Positions 34,962 through 44,326 of a stretch of 64,000 bases of DNA are shown piece by piece. This DNA comes from Stenotrophomonas maltophilia (GTDB lineage: Bacteria > Pseudomonadota > Gammaproteobacteria > Xanthomonadales > Xanthomonadaceae), in NCBI RefSeq assembly GCF_900186865.1, contig NZ_LT906480.1, forward strand, positions 2,684,001 to 2,748,000. Reading direction: 5' to 3'. Position numbers and translations under genes: made by a program. Numbering within the stretch: the stretch's first letter is position 1; the number at the start of each line of letters is the position of its first letter. The notes below the pieces were generated by a model. The model was not told the DNA's origin and ran no database searches. It saw only the letters and a list, made by a program, of their open reading frames with translations.

Positions 34962-36548
34962 ATGGCGGTGCGTCCGCTGCGCGCGATCTACCAGGTCGAC
35001 CCGTATCTGTTCCGCGACAGCCAAGGCCGCGGCTGGGGCACCCTGGATGGCATCACCGAAAAGCTGGACTACCTGCAGTGGCTCGGCATCAGCCATGTGT
35101 GGCTGCTGCCGTTCTACTGCAACGCCGGCCGTGATGGCGGCTACGATGTCACCGATCACTACCGCATCGATCCACGCCTGGGCGACGAGACCGCCTTCCA
35201 GCGCCTGGTCGATGCGGCCGACGCGCGCGGCATCGGCATCATCGTCGAACTGGTGATGCAGCACACCGCCAGCGCGCACCCGTGGTTCGTCGCCGCACAG
35301 CAGGGCGACCCGGCCTGGCGCCGCTGGTACCTGTGGAGCGACCACATGCCTGACGACGGCCTGCAGCCGATGTTCCCGCCGATCGAGGCCTCTGTCTGGA
35401 CATGGGATGCCACGGCCGGCGCGTTCAACCGGCACATGTTCTACCGGCACGAGCCAGACCTCGACCTGGCCCATGCCCCGGTACGCGAGGAACTGCTGCG
35501 GGTAATGACGTTCTGGCTGCAGCGTGGCGTGGCCGGCTTCCGCGTGGACGCCGTTCCGTACATGGTCGAGCGCGCCCGCCACGCCGACCCGCGCGACGAC
35601 GGGCTGTGGCTGCTGGAGGCGATGCGCGCCACGGCAGACGCGCAGCAACCAGGGCTGCCACTGATCGGCGAAGCGGATGTCCGCGCGTCCCACTACGGTG
35701 ACTTCCTGTGCCACGGGCGGCGGCTTTCGCACCTGCTGGATTTCCACCTCAACAATCATTTCTTCCTCGCACTGGCACGTGGCGATGCCAGCGAAGTGGC
35801 GCGGGTCATGGCCGAGTACGGCCCGCACGCGCCGCCGGACACACGCATTGCCTGGCTGCGCAACAATGATGAACTGGACCTTGAGCAGTTGGAGCCGGAT
35901 GAGCGCGAAGCGGTGATGGAACGCTTCGCCCCTGAGCGTGGCATGCGCATCTATGGCCGTGGCATCCGCCGCCGGCTGGCACCGATGCTGGAGGGCGACA
36001 TCGCATGGCAGGCCATGGCCTGGGCGGCGCTGCTGTCGCTGGGCCAGGTGCCGGTGATCCGCTATGGCGAAGAGATCGGCCTCGGTGATTGCCTGGAACT
36101 GCCCGAACGCAATGCCGTGCGCATGCCGATGCACTGGCATAACGGCCTAGGGGCTGGGTTCACCGACGAACCGCGGCATGCCTGGCGCGCGCCACCGGCA
36201 GACGGCCCCTACGGTTACCGCACGGTGAACGTCGAGGCGCAACGCGCGACGCCAGGTTCACTGCTGCTGCGGGTGCGCGAGCTGCTGCAGCAGCGCAATG
36301 CACATTCCGTGCTGCAGCAGGGTCCTCACACGCTCGACCAACCCTCACCTGCGCTGCTGATGCTCCGCTACGGTGAGGCACCTCATCAGGCACTGGCACT
36401 GATCAACTTCGGCGACGAGCCGGTCGAGGTGGACGTGCCCCTGCGCGGCCCGCTGAACACGCTGGTGGGCCACGGCGCCAAACTGCAGGGTCGCCGCTGT
36501 TACCTGCAGGGTCACGGCTATACGTGGCTGGCTGCCGAAGGTGCCTGA
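34962..36548 (+). CDS. GH13 alpha-amylase-family enzyme, trehalose-synthase-like
   Basis: A 528-residue enzyme of the amylase superfamily. The N terminus IYQVDPYLFRDSQGRGWGTLDGITEKLDYLQWLG is close to trehalose synthase and maltose-active members. Catalytic residues are Asp196 (GFRVDAVPY), Glu237 (LIGEADV) and Asp303 (RNNDELD). Two conserved regions deviate: region I reads VELVMQHT instead of the usual D-L-V-x-N-H, and NND replaces NHD. A C-terminal beta-sandwich follows from about residue 430. The start at 34962 follows GGAGAAG. The last 31 bases overlap the convergent oxidoreductase pseudogene. Glucosyl-transfer activity is likely but the substrate is open. Confidence 0.85.
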   Translation: MAVRPLRAIYQVDPYLFRDSQGRGWGTLDGITEKLDYLQWLGISHVWLLPFYCNAGRDGGYDVTDHYRIDPRLGDETAFQRLVDAADARGIGIIVELVMQHTASAHPWFVAAQQGDPAWRRWYLWSDHMPDDGLQPMFPPIEASVWTWDATAGAFNRHMFYRHEPDLDLAHAPVREELLRVMTFWLQRGVAGFRVDAVPYMVERARHADPRDDGLWLLEAMRATADAQQPGLPLIGEADVRASHYGDFLCHGRRLSHLLDFHLNNHFFLALARGDASEVARVMAEYGPHAPPDTRIAWLRNNDELDLEQLEPDEREAVMERFAPERGMRIYGRGIRRRLAPMLEGDIAWQAMAWAALLSLGQVPVIRYGEEIGLGDCLELPERNAVRMPMHWHNGLGAGFTDEPRHAWRAPPADGPYGYRTVNVEAQRATPGSLLLRVRELLQQRNAHSVLQQGPHTLDQPSPALLMLRYGEAPHQALALINFGDEPVEVDVPLRGPLNTLVGHGAKLQGRRCYLQGHGYTWLAAEGA

Positions 36549-37503
36549 GTGCGCAGCGCGGGCAGCACGTGTTCGGCGAAGTCGTCGATGAAGCGTTCCT
36601 GCTCGCGGTTCACGTTGTGCAGGTAGATGCGATCGAACCCCAGTCCCTGCAGCTCCTGCAGCCAGGCCCGATGCTGGCCCAGGTCTGCCGAGACATGCAC
36701 GTGCTGGCGCACCACCTCGGCGCTGACCGATCGGGCCTGTGCTTCGAACTGTTCGGGCTGGTCCAGGCCTTCGGCCAGTTCCGGCGACAGCACGTTGGCA
36801 CTCCACTGCTCCATCGCACCTTCCAGCGCCGCCTGTTCGGCGCGCGCGTAGGAGAGCTTGGCCTGCAGGTACATCGGCTTGCCCCTGCCACCGCCTTCCT
36901 CGAACGCCGCAACCACACGCCGCAACTGCGCCAGCGGTTGGCTGATGGTGATCAGGCCATCGGCCCACCCCCCATCCAGCGTGCGGTTTCCTCGGTGACG
37001 GCCGCCCCCAGCAGCGGCAGGGGAAGCGCCGGTCGGCTGTACAGGCGTGCCTTGCGCACCTGGAAGCCACCGTCGTGGTCGACCTGCTCGCCACCCCACA
37101 GCCGCCGCATCACCTCGGCCGCATCGCGCAGTGCCTTCTGCCGCTCGCGCTTGGCTGGCCACGGCTGGCCGGTGATGCGCTCGTTCAGGGCCTCGCCGGT
37201 ACCCAGCGCCAGCCAGATCCGGCCCGGCGCCAACTGCTCCAGCGTCGCCGCTGCCTGCGCCACCAATGCCGGGTGCTGGCGCAGCATCGGGCAGGTCACC
37301 ATGCCCAGGGTCAGCGCGCTCTGCACCGCCAGCGCGCCGGCCCACACCCAGCTGTGGCCGGACTGCCCTTGCGCAGTCGTCCATGGGTGGAAATGGTCCG
37401 AGCACATCACGGCCTCGAATCCCGCCTGTTCGGCGCGCAGCGCCAGGCCCAGCAAGGTGGCGGGCGGGAACTGCTCATGCGATGCGTGGTAGCCGATGGT
37501 CAT
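36518..37503 (-). pseudogene. Luciferase-like flavin/F420-type oxidoreductase, frameshifted
   Basis: The N-terminal frame (from 37503: MTIGYHASHEQFPPATLLG, then AVMCSDHFHPW) is an LLM-class TIM-barrel oxidoreductase of about 320 residues. It runs to ...VTEETARWMGG and then ends within a few codons. The continuation (WADGLITISQPLAQLRRVV to the stop at 36518) is in another frame, and joining the two gives the expected MGGWADGLIT. The break lies in a run of six C on the plus strand (36966-36971); a seventh would restore the frame. It may be a null mutation, a slippage-prone phase-variable tract or a sequence error. Two separate, non-functional pieces are expected if the sequence is right. The tail overlaps the GH13 gene by 31 bases. 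Confidence 0.85.
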
Positions 37504-37562
37504 CACGGATTCCGTGCGGGGACTGGACACGATGGCAACACCCCTCCAGCTAAAACCGCGTC

Positions 37563-37946
37563 ATGGAAACGAACGCTTCCTGCATCGGGCATCGACGCTG
37601 GGCTATCGCCGAGGGCTACATTCCAGCCTGGAGCAACGGCCCGTCACCGGAGATGCAGAGTCACGAAACCTGCTGCGTACTCAATGCCGGCGACGAGCCC
37701 GCGCATGTCACGCTGACCCTCTACTTCGAAGACCGTGATCCGGTGGGCCCCTACCGGGTCACCGTGCCGGCGCGACGCACCTGTCACCTGCGCTTCAACG
37801 ACCTGCAGGATCCGGCGCCGGTGCCGCGCGGCACCGGCTTTGCCACCCTCGTTGAATCCGACCAGCCGATCATCGTGCAGCACACGCGGCTGGATTCACG
37901 GCAACCGGCCAACAGCATCATGACCACGATCGCCCATCCGTTGTGA
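37563..37946 (+). CDS. Sensory rhodopsin transducer-like protein (ASRT family)
   Basis: A 127-residue soluble beta-barrel protein. HRRWAIAEGYIPAWSNGPSPE, LNAGDEPAHVTLTLYFEDRDPVGPYRVTVPARRT, HLRFNDLQDPAPVPRGTGFAT and PIIVQHTRLDSRQPANSIMTTIA match, from memory, the Anabaena sensory rhodopsin transducer almost motif by motif. No rhodopsin gene is visible in the window. Such orphan homologues are known in non-photosensory bacteria and have been proposed to bind sugars or DNA. It starts 60 bases from the divergent oxidoreductase pseudogene start. Confidence 0.9.
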   Translation: METNASCIGHRRWAIAEGYIPAWSNGPSPEMQSHETCCVLNAGDEPAHVTLTLYFEDRDPVGPYRVTVPARRTCHLRFNDLQDPAPVPRGTGFATLVESDQPIIVQHTRLDSRQPANSIMTTIAHPL

Positions 37947-38046
37947 AGTCCTCCGCGCAGGCGTCCACGCTGCAACGACACCGCGCCCTCCGGCCGTTTA
38001 CCCGTATGGAGGGAGACTGGCGCCGGTTTCCTTCCGGAGAGTGACG

Positions 38047-38913
38047 ATGGCCCTGCCCGACTACCCACGCCCGCCCTTCCCCGCCCAACAGCAATCCTTC
38101 CCCGGCAAGACCGCGCAGATGCAACCGCGTCCGGACCACGGCGAAGACAGCTACCGCGGCCATGGCTTGTTGCAGGGCAAAAAGGCACTGATCACCGGCG
38201 GTGACAGCGGCATCGGCGCAGCCGTGGCCATCGCCTTTGCGCGCGAAGGCGCCGACGTTGCCATCGCGTTCCTCGATGGTGAGCAGGACGATGCCCGCCA
38301 TGTGCAGCAGCAGATCGAACAGGCCGGGCGCAAGGCCGTGCTGGTGCCGTGTGACATCAGCGACCCGGCACAGGCGCGCTCGCTCGTGGACCGCGTGGCC
38401 AGCGAACTGGACGGCCTCGACATCCTGGTCAACAACGCGGCCTACCAGCGCTACTACGAGCACTTCGACGACATCACCCTGGATGACTGGAAGCGGACGT
38501 TCGATACCAATGTCCATGCCGTGTTCAATCTGACCCGATTGTGCGTCCCGCACCTGCGCGGTGGCGGCGCGATCATCAACACCGCATCGGTCAATTCCAA
38601 GCGGCCGACCCCGAACATCCTTCCGTACTCCGCGACCAAGGGCGCAGTGGCCAACCTGACGCTGGGGCTGGCGGGCCTGCTGGCCGAGCATCAGATCCGC
38701 GTCAATGCGGTGCTGCCCGGCCCGATCTGGACGCCGTTCATTCCGGCAGGCATGGCCGCCGAGGAGGTCGAGCAGTTCGGCTCGCAGACGCCGTTCGGCC
38801 GCCCCGGGCAGCCAGCCGAACTGGCATCGGCCTATGTGATGCTGGCTTCGGACAGTGCCAGTTATACCTCTGGTGCACTGCTGACCATTTCTGGCGGCGC
38901 GGCGACGCTGTAG
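38047..38913 (+). CDS. SDR-family oxidoreductase (YghA-like)
   Basis: A 288-residue short-chain dehydrogenase of the longer YghA/glucose-dehydrogenase-like group. The N terminus PDYPRPPFPAQQQSFPGKTAQMQPRPDHGEDSY is the usual family extension. The NAD(P) site is LITGGDSGIGAAVAIAFAREGADV. The active site is INTASVN plus YSATKGAVANL (Tyr-x-x-x-Lys). ATG at 38047 follows CCGGAGAG; GTG at 38041 is a weaker alternative. It ends 5 bases before the MscS-like gene, so they share a transcript. In other bacteria this type is stress-induced, but the substrate is unknown. Confidence 0.88.
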   Translation: MALPDYPRPPFPAQQQSFPGKTAQMQPRPDHGEDSYRGHGLLQGKKALITGGDSGIGAAVAIAFAREGADVAIAFLDGEQDDARHVQQQIEQAGRKAVLVPCDISDPAQARSLVDRVASELDGLDILVNNAAYQRYYEHFDDITLDDWKRTFDTNVHAVFNLTRLCVPHLRGGGAIINTASVNSKRPTPNILPYSATKGAVANLTLGLAGLLAEHQIRVNAVLPGPIWTPFIPAGMAAEEVEQFGSQTPFGRPGQPAELASAYVMLASDSASYTSGALLTISGGAATL

Positions 38914-38918
38914 CCTCC

Positions 38919-39512
38919 ATGACCGGATTGCCTGCCTGGATCGAGGACTGGCTGACCGTGGTTGTGCCGGTGGCCGAGGTGGTGGCCATCCTCGGCGTCG
39001 CGTGGGTGATGGTGCGTGCGCTGGCGTGGCTGCTGGTGCAGGCCCGGCAGCGCGGCAGGCTGGCTCCAGAGCTTCATGTCGGCCTGCGTCGCGGCGGTGC
39101 CTTGCTGCTGTATCTGGCGGCCGCGCTGCTGATACTGGAGCGGTTGGGCGTTTCGCGCTCGGTGCTGTGGACCGCGCTGACTGGGTTCATGGCCGTCGGC
39201 GCGGTGGCGTTCTTTGCCGCGTGGAGCGTGTTGTCCAACCTGTTCTGTTCGTTCCTGATCGTCGCCACGCGCCCGTTCCGCATCAATGACACCATCGAAG
39301 TGCTGGAAAGCGTGGACAAACCGGGCCTGTGCGGCCAGGTGGTGGACATCAACCTGATCTACACCACGCTGAGTGATCGTGGCGAAGGCGCGCGCGGTTG
39401 CCTGCTGCGTGTGCCCAACTCGTTGTTCTTCCAGCGCATCACCCGGCACTGGGGCGACAGCGGATATTCGCAGCTGCCAGGAAGCGTGGCGATCAAAGGC
39501 AAGGCGCGCTGA
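38919..39512 (+). CDS. Short MscS-like channel protein
   Basis: A 197-residue inner-membrane protein with three helices (about residues 15-36, 55-72 and 80-106). The third, TALTGFMAVGAVAFFAAWSVLSNLFCSF, followed by ATRPFRINDTIEVL, is the pore helix and start of the beta domain of the MscS family. The protein stops soon after the beta domain and lacks the usual C-terminal alpha/beta region. The frame is intact at the end. It may be a small-type mechanosensitive channel of the xanthomonads. It is co-transcribed with the SDR gene. Confidence 0.82.
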   Translation: MTGLPAWIEDWLTVVVPVAEVVAILGVAWVMVRALAWLLVQARQRGRLAPELHVGLRRGGALLLYLAAALLILERLGVSRSVLWTALTGFMAVGAVAFFAAWSVLSNLFCSFLIVATRPFRINDTIEVLESVDKPGLCGQVVDINLIYTTLSDRGEGARGCLLRVPNSLFFQRITRHWGDSGYSQLPGSVAIKGKAR

Positions 39513-39518
39513 GTCGCT

Positions 39519-39616
39519 GTAGCGCCGAGCCCATGCTCGGCTCGCTGCGCGCGGCGCAGGGCGCAGGGCGCATCGCCGTCTGAACGGAGAGCAGCCGAGC
39601 GTGGGTTCGGCTTTAC
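39519..39616. repeat. SMAG-type REP pair
   Basis: GTAGCGCCGAGCCCATGCTC at 39519-39538 continues into GGCT, and an inverted related copy (AGCCGAGCGTGGGTTCGGCT followed by TTAC) ends at 39616. The pair lies between two convergent genes and may fold into one long structure acting as bidirectional transcript end. Confidence 0.75.
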
Positions 39617-39636
39617 ACGTGCCATAGCAGGCGAGC

Positions 39637-41580
39637 CTACTCCGCCGCCAATGCCTGGATCGGGTCCAGCTGTGCGGCATTGCGGGCCGGGAAGTAGCCG
39701 AAACCCAGCCCGATTGCAGACGAACATGCCAGCGCGGCGAGCACCGGCCCAGGCGTGAACAGGAACGGCACCCCCAGTGACAGCAGACTGGACAAGGCTC
39801 CCACGCCCAACGCGGACAACACGCCCAGCACCCCACCGAACAGGCAGATCAGCACGGCCTCGATCAGGAACTGGCGCAGGATGTCGCCCTGCCGAGCCCC
39901 CACCGCCAACCGCACACCGATCTCGCGCACGCGCTCCTTCACCGACACCAGCATGATGTTCATCACGCCCACGCCACCGACCACCAGCGCCACCGCCGCA
40001 ATCGCCGAGACCAGCGCCGCCATGGTCTGGCTGGACTTCATCACCGCCTTGCGGATCTGGTCCGAGTTGTAGATGAAGAAATCGCGGCGCCCATGCAGCC
40101 GCTGCAGTTCCGCACCCAGCGAGGCCTCAGCTGCACGGGTTGGTACGTCATCGCGCACGCGTACGGTGATGCTCTCCAGCCGCTGGCTGCCAAGCAGGCG
40201 CGAGGCCGCCGAGGTGTAAGGCACGTAGACCGTGGGCGTCGCGCCGCCTGCGAATGCACTGGCACCCACCACCCCGATCACGTCCACCGGCATGCCGCCC
40301 AGCAGCACCGTGCCGCCGATCGGATTGCCGTTGAACAATGCCTTGGCCGCCTTCTGGTCGAGCACGGCCACCGCGCGATGCGCCTCCACCTCGGCATCGG
40401 TGAAGAACCGGCCCGCCTTCAGGCGCAGCCCGCGCACGCGGGGTAGATCAGCGCCCACGCCAAGCACCTGTGTGTTGGCGCGCCGGTTGCCCTGCAGAGC
40501 GGCCACCGAGCTGCTCAGGTTGGGGCTTACGCTGTCTACGTAACTCAATGCGGCCAGGTGATCGGCATCGTCCACGACCAGCGTTTCAATCTCGGCCGAG
40601 CGCGGGTCGCCGAAATCCGCACCCGGGAAGATCTCCAGCGTACTGGCACCCAGTTCGTTGATCTGTGACTCGACCTGCGCCCGTGCGCCCTTGCCCAACG
40701 CAACCACGGTCACCACCGCAGCCACGCCGATGATGATGCCCAGCATGGTCAGCAAGGTGCGCAGGCGATGGGCCAGCATCGAACGTACCGCCATCCGTGC
40801 CGCTTCCCTGGTCGCATCCAGGCGCGCGCGGCGCTCGGCGCCCGGTTCCGTGCCGCGCGCGGGCGCGACGGCTTGGCGTGCAACCGCGGGATCACCCGTA
40901 CCACAGTCGGATACGACCCGGCCGTCTGCGATCTCGATCACGCGTGAAGCGTGCGCGGCAGTCGCCGCATCATGGGTCACCAGGATCACGGTATGGCCCT
41001 GCGCATGCAGGCGCTTGAGTTCGGCCATCACCTGCCTGCCGCTGGCATGATCCAGCGCGCCGGTCGGCTCGTCGGCCAGCACGATGGCGCCGCCGTTCAT
41101 CAGCGAACGCGCAATGGAAACGCGCTGCTGCTGGCCGCCGGACAGCTGGCTGGGCCGGTTCGCGGTCCGCTCGCCCAGGCCAAGCGTTTCCAGCAGCAGG
41201 CGGGCACGCGTGGTGCGCGCATCGGCCTCCACCCCGGCATAGACTGCCGGCAGTGCCACATTCTCCGTGGCGCTCAGGTTCTCCATCAGGTTGTAGCGCT
41301 GGAAGATGAAACCGAAATGCTCGCGACGCAGGTGCGCCAGTTCATCGGGCGACATCTGCTCGGTTGCGGCGCCGTGCACGCGGTAGCTGCCTTCGGTTGG
41401 CCGGTCCAGGCAGCCCAGGATGTTCATCAGCGTGGATTTTCCCGAACCGGACGGGCCGATGATGGCGATGAACTCGCCCGCCGCGATGCGCAGCGACACG
41501 TCCTTCAACACCACCACCTCGCCGGCGGCCGAGCGGTAGGCGCGCGATACGCCATGCAGTTCCAGCAGCGCGTCGGCCAT
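39637..41580 (-). CDS. macB: MacB-type ABC exporter (ATPase plus permease)
   Basis: A 647-residue fused ABC transporter. The N-terminal ATPase has Walker A GPSGSGKSTLMN, signature LSGGQQQRVSIARSL and Walker B IVLADEPTGAL. Four C-terminal helices flank a large periplasmic domain (about residues 285-520) as in MacB, with FtsX-like core MNIMLVSVKERVREIG. It would expel macrolides, peptides or envelope compounds with MacA and an outer-membrane channel. ATG 41580 follows the macA stop by two bases; a GTG at 41586 is possible. No TolC-like gene is adjacent. Confidence 0.93.
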   Translation of the reverse strand: MADALLELHGVSRAYRSAAGEVVVLKDVSLRIAAGEFIAIIGPSGSGKSTLMNILGCLDRPTEGSYRVHGAATEQMSPDELAHLRREHFGFIFQRYNLMENLSATENVALPAVYAGVEADARTTRARLLLETLGLGERTANRPSQLSGGQQQRVSIARSLMNGGAIVLADEPTGALDHASGRQVMAELKRLHAQGHTVILVTHDAATAAHASRVIEIADGRVVSDCGTGDPAVARQAVAPARGTEPGAERRARLDATREAARMAVRSMLAHRLRTLLTMLGIIIGVAAVVTVVALGKGARAQVESQINELGASTLEIFPGADFGDPRSAEIETLVVDDADHLAALSYVDSVSPNLSSSVAALQGNRRANTQVLGVGADLPRVRGLRLKAGRFFTDAEVEAHRAVAVLDQKAAKALFNGNPIGGTVLLGGMPVDVIGVVGASAFAGGATPTVYVPYTSAASRLLGSQRLESITVRVRDDVPTRAAEASLGAELQRLHGRRDFFIYNSDQIRKAVMKSSQTMAALVSAIAAVALVVGGVGVMNIMLVSVKERVREIGVRLAVGARQGDILRQFLIEAVLICLFGGVLGVLSALGVGALSSLLSLGVPFLFTPGPVLAALACSSAIGLGFGYFPARNAAQLDPIQALAAE

Positions 41581-41582
41581 GC

Positions 41583-42764
41583 TCACATCCCCAGCAGGCT
41601 GGTGGGCTCGGCTTCCGCGCCACTGGGCGCCTGCCCGACCACCACGTTCTCGCCTGCCTTGAGGCCGGACAGGATCTGCACCGCAGTAGCGGTGCGCAGG
41701 CCGGTCGTCACGGCGCGCTCGCGGGCACGGCCCTTGGCGTCGATCACCTGTACGGTCGCGTGGTTGCCCGCCTTGTCATCGCTCTCGGACACTGCTGTCA
41801 ACGGCACCTGCAGCGCGTTGGCGGCGCGGGCCAGCTGGATCGTCACCTTCACCGTCATCGACGGCTTCAGTTTCAGGCCTGGATTGGGTACGTCAAACAG
41901 CCCGGCGTAGTACACCGCCTTCGGCGTCTGCGCCGATCCACCCGTGTTGCCGGTGGCCACATCGGCAATCGACGATGGCGCAGGTTCAAGCTGCTGCAGA
42001 TGCGATTCGTAGCGGCGTCCGCCCGGCCCCAGCGTAGAGAACCACAGGGGTTGGCCAGGCGCGATCAGCTCCACGTCGGCCTCCGCGATCTCGGTGCGAA
42101 CCGTCATCGTGTCGATCTGTGCCAGCATTACGATGGTCGGCGTGGTCTGCATCGAGTTCAGCGTCTGCCCGGCCTTGGTGACGATGGCCACGATGTAGCC
42201 ATCGGAAGGTGAGACGATGCGGGTGTAGCCCAGGTTGATCCGCGCCGTCTCCACCTGGGTCAGCGCCTGCTCGATCTGGGCCTGCAGCGCGGCGACGTCA
42301 GAGCGCGCCGCTTCGCGCGCCACCCGCGCGGACTCGAAACCTTCCTGCGAAACCAGCCGCGACGCCACCAGCTGCGACTGGCGCTCATGCACGCGGATGG
42401 CCTGGGCGTAGCGCGCCTGGCTGGCGGCATGCTGGGCACGCAGCGCATTGGCAGCCGCTTCGGCGCTGCGCAGGGCGATGCGCTGCGGCTGCGAATCCAC
42501 TTCGGCAATCAGATCACCAGCGTGCACACGCTGGCCCAGCACCACATGCAGGCGCTTGACCTGGCCCGATACCTGTGCACCCACCGCCACCAGTTCCTTG
42601 GGGTTGACCCGGCCAACGGCCTGCACGGTCTTTTCCAGGTCCGCCACCCTTGCCGGGGCCGTGATCAGCGCGGCATCATCGCCCTCGGCAAACAGCCACC
42701 AGCCGGTGCCGCCTGCAAGAAGCGCAACGATTGCGGCAATGATCCAGGTCCTGCGGTTGTTCAT
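41583..42764 (-). CDS. macA: MacA-type periplasmic adaptor
   Basis: A 393-residue membrane fusion protein. The N-terminal anchor is WIIAAIVALLAGGTGWWLF, then lipoyl halves (about residues 45-75 and 200-220), an alpha-hairpin (about 90-180) and a beta-barrel. The start at 42764 (MNNRRTW) begins the anchor; an upstream in-frame extension has no homology and covers the divergent control region. It is directly followed by macB. Expression is probably linked to the divergent two-component system at 43606. Confidence 0.92.
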   Translation of the reverse strand: MNNRRTWIIAAIVALLAGGTGWWLFAEGDDAALITAPARVADLEKTVQAVGRVNPKELVAVGAQVSGQVKRLHVVLGQRVHAGDLIAEVDSQPQRIALRSAEAAANALRAQHAASQARYAQAIRVHERQSQLVASRLVSQEGFESARVAREAARSDVAALQAQIEQALTQVETARINLGYTRIVSPSDGYIVAIVTKAGQTLNSMQTTPTIVMLAQIDTMTVRTEIAEADVELIAPGQPLWFSTLGPGGRRYESHLQQLEPAPSSIADVATGNTGGSAQTPKAVYYAGLFDVPNPGLKLKPSMTVKVTIQLARAANALQVPLTAVSESDDKAGNHATVQVIDAKGRARERAVTTGLRTATAVQILSGLKAGENVVVGQAPSGAEAEPTSLLGM

Positions 42765-43000
42765 CGGAAGGCTCGCATGCACGCAGCCACCGGATGTGAC
42801 CGCAGAAGCCGCAGTCTGGGAGGTGGTGGTGGATGTTTCTTGGAGCCACTGTGGAGATTGCATGGAGGCCGCACATCCGTTCAGGCACGGCATCCGCTCC
42901 TGAACGGCACGGATCGCGTCCATGAAATCTCGACACAATCTCGACCAAGTCTCCATCAACGGCCCCTAGCCTTGTCGGCCTCGCCGACTGCGTTCCCGCC

Positions 43001-43558
43001 GTGTCCCTCCCGTTTCCTGACCTGCCTCCCATCGATGTCCGCCGCGCCTACCTCGCCTGGTGCGCGCCTTCGCCGTGGCTGCTTGCACTGGTAATGGCGT
43101 CGACCAGCGCCTGGATGCTTGCCAGCGCGAACCCGGCGCCGCCCCTGCTGGCGGGCGCCGGTGCCGCCGCGCTGGTGTGCTTCCGCAGCGAAGGCCCCGC
43201 CCATTCGGCGCGCACGGGCACCCTGGCGTCGCTGGTGCTGATCGGCTTCGCGGCCTGGTCCGCCTCCAGCGCTGGCCTGAGTCTCATGCCTGCAGGGATA
43301 GCGGCGGTCCTGGTGGCTGCGTTGCTTGCCCGGCGCCTGTGGGCCCTGGTCCGCATGGCCCGCCGCTTGCAGGACCGGGTGGACGCAACGGGCATGCAAT
43401 CACGGTGGAGCAAGCTGCCTGCGGCCGTATCGGCCCTGCTCGCACAGCACCTGCGCGGGACCGGAACGCTGGCGCCCGCCCTGCAGCACACGCTGGTGCT
43501 GGCCACCCTCGCCTGGGCCGCCCACGAAGAAGCACAGACCCTGGAACGGCCACGATGA
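43001..43558 (+). CDS. Hypothetical membrane protein upstream of the response regulator
   Basis: A 185-residue protein with three to four hydrophobic segments (about residues 22-42, 47-58, 70-82 and 95-108) and a soluble C terminus. It starts at GTG 43001 in a weak ribosome-site context. It ends 47 bases before the response regulator gene and is probably its co-transcribed partner. I do not recognise a family. The GC-rich Ala/Leu composition makes this a less secure call than its neighbours. Confidence 0.6.
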   Translation: MSLPFPDLPPIDVRRAYLAWCAPSPWLLALVMASTSAWMLASANPAPPLLAGAGAAALVCFRSEGPAHSARTGTLASLVLIGFAAWSASSAGLSLMPAGIAAVLVAALLARRLWALVRMARRLQDRVDATGMQSRWSKLPAAVSALLAQHLRGTGTLAPALQHTLVLATLAWAAHEEAQTLERPR

Positions 43559-43605
43559 CACCGCCGCCGGCACTCCCCATCTCGCACTTGAAACTGCAGC
43601 GTTCA

Positions 43606-44322
43606 ATGAAGACCGATGCACGCACGCACCAGGCGCCCCTGGTGCTGATTGCCGAGGATGAAGGCGAAATTGCTGACATTCTCGGCGCCTACCTGGCCCG
43701 CTCCGGGTTGCGCAGCGCCCGCGCCGCCGACGGCGAAGCCGCCCTCGCCAGCCACCGCCAGCTGCGCCCCGACCTGGTGCTGCTGGACGTGCAGATGCCG
43801 AAGTTGGATGGCTGGCAGGTCCTGAGTGAGCTGCGCCGGCGCGGCAACACCCCGGTGATCATGCTCACCGCACTGGACCAGGACGTGGACAAGCTCACTG
43901 GCCTGCGCGTCGGCGCCGACGACTATGTGGCCAAGCCCTTCAATCCGGCCGAGATCGTCGCCCGCATCCAGGCGGTGCTGCGCCGTAGCGCGAAGCCCAT
44001 GGCAGAAGAACCCAACGGGCTGATCCGGCAGGGCCCGTTCGAGATCGACCTGCGCAGCCATGAGGTCACCGTGCGCACCGATGACCACGTGCATGCTTTG
44101 AATTTCACACTCACCGAGTTCCGTCTGCTGGTGCACATGGCGCGCGCACCGCGCATGGTGCACAGCCGGCTGGATCTTCTCCAGACCTGCCTGCCGGAAG
44201 GCGATGCGCAGGAGCGCACCGTGGACAGCCACGTCAGCAAGCTGCGCCGCAAGCTGGAGGACGTCGGCATCATCGGCATTCCCGCCACCATCCGCGGTGT
44301 CGGCTACCGCTTCCTGGACTGA
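43606..44322 (+). CDS. OmpR-family response regulator, BaeR-like
   Basis: A 238-residue regulator. The receiver domain (about residues 10-125) has Asp19, phosphoacceptor Asp61 (LVLLDVQMPKLDG) and switch Lys in YVAKPFNP. The winged-helix DNA-binding domain ends RTVDSHVSKLRRKLEDVG and IRGVGYRFLD. BaeR/SmeR-like regulators control efflux pumps, and the divergent macAB operon is the obvious target candidate. It overlaps no gene, but the kinase start is 4 bases downstream of the stop. Confidence 0.9.
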   Translation: MKTDARTHQAPLVLIAEDEGEIADILGAYLARSGLRSARAADGEAALASHRQLRPDLVLLDVQMPKLDGWQVLSELRRRGNTPVIMLTALDQDVDKLTGLRVGADDYVAKPFNPAEIVARIQAVLRRSAKPMAEEPNGLIRQGPFEIDLRSHEVTVRTDDHVHALNFTLTEFRLLVHMARAPRMVHSRLDLLQTCLPEGDAQERTVDSHVSKLRRKLEDVGIIGIPATIRGVGYRFLD

Positions 44323-44326
44323 ACCG

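Noticed and set aside
42965..43558. The 43001 gene as an ordinary part of macA regulation with a known name
   Set aside because: It has hydrophobic segments but no motif that would justify a family name, so it is left as hypothetical.
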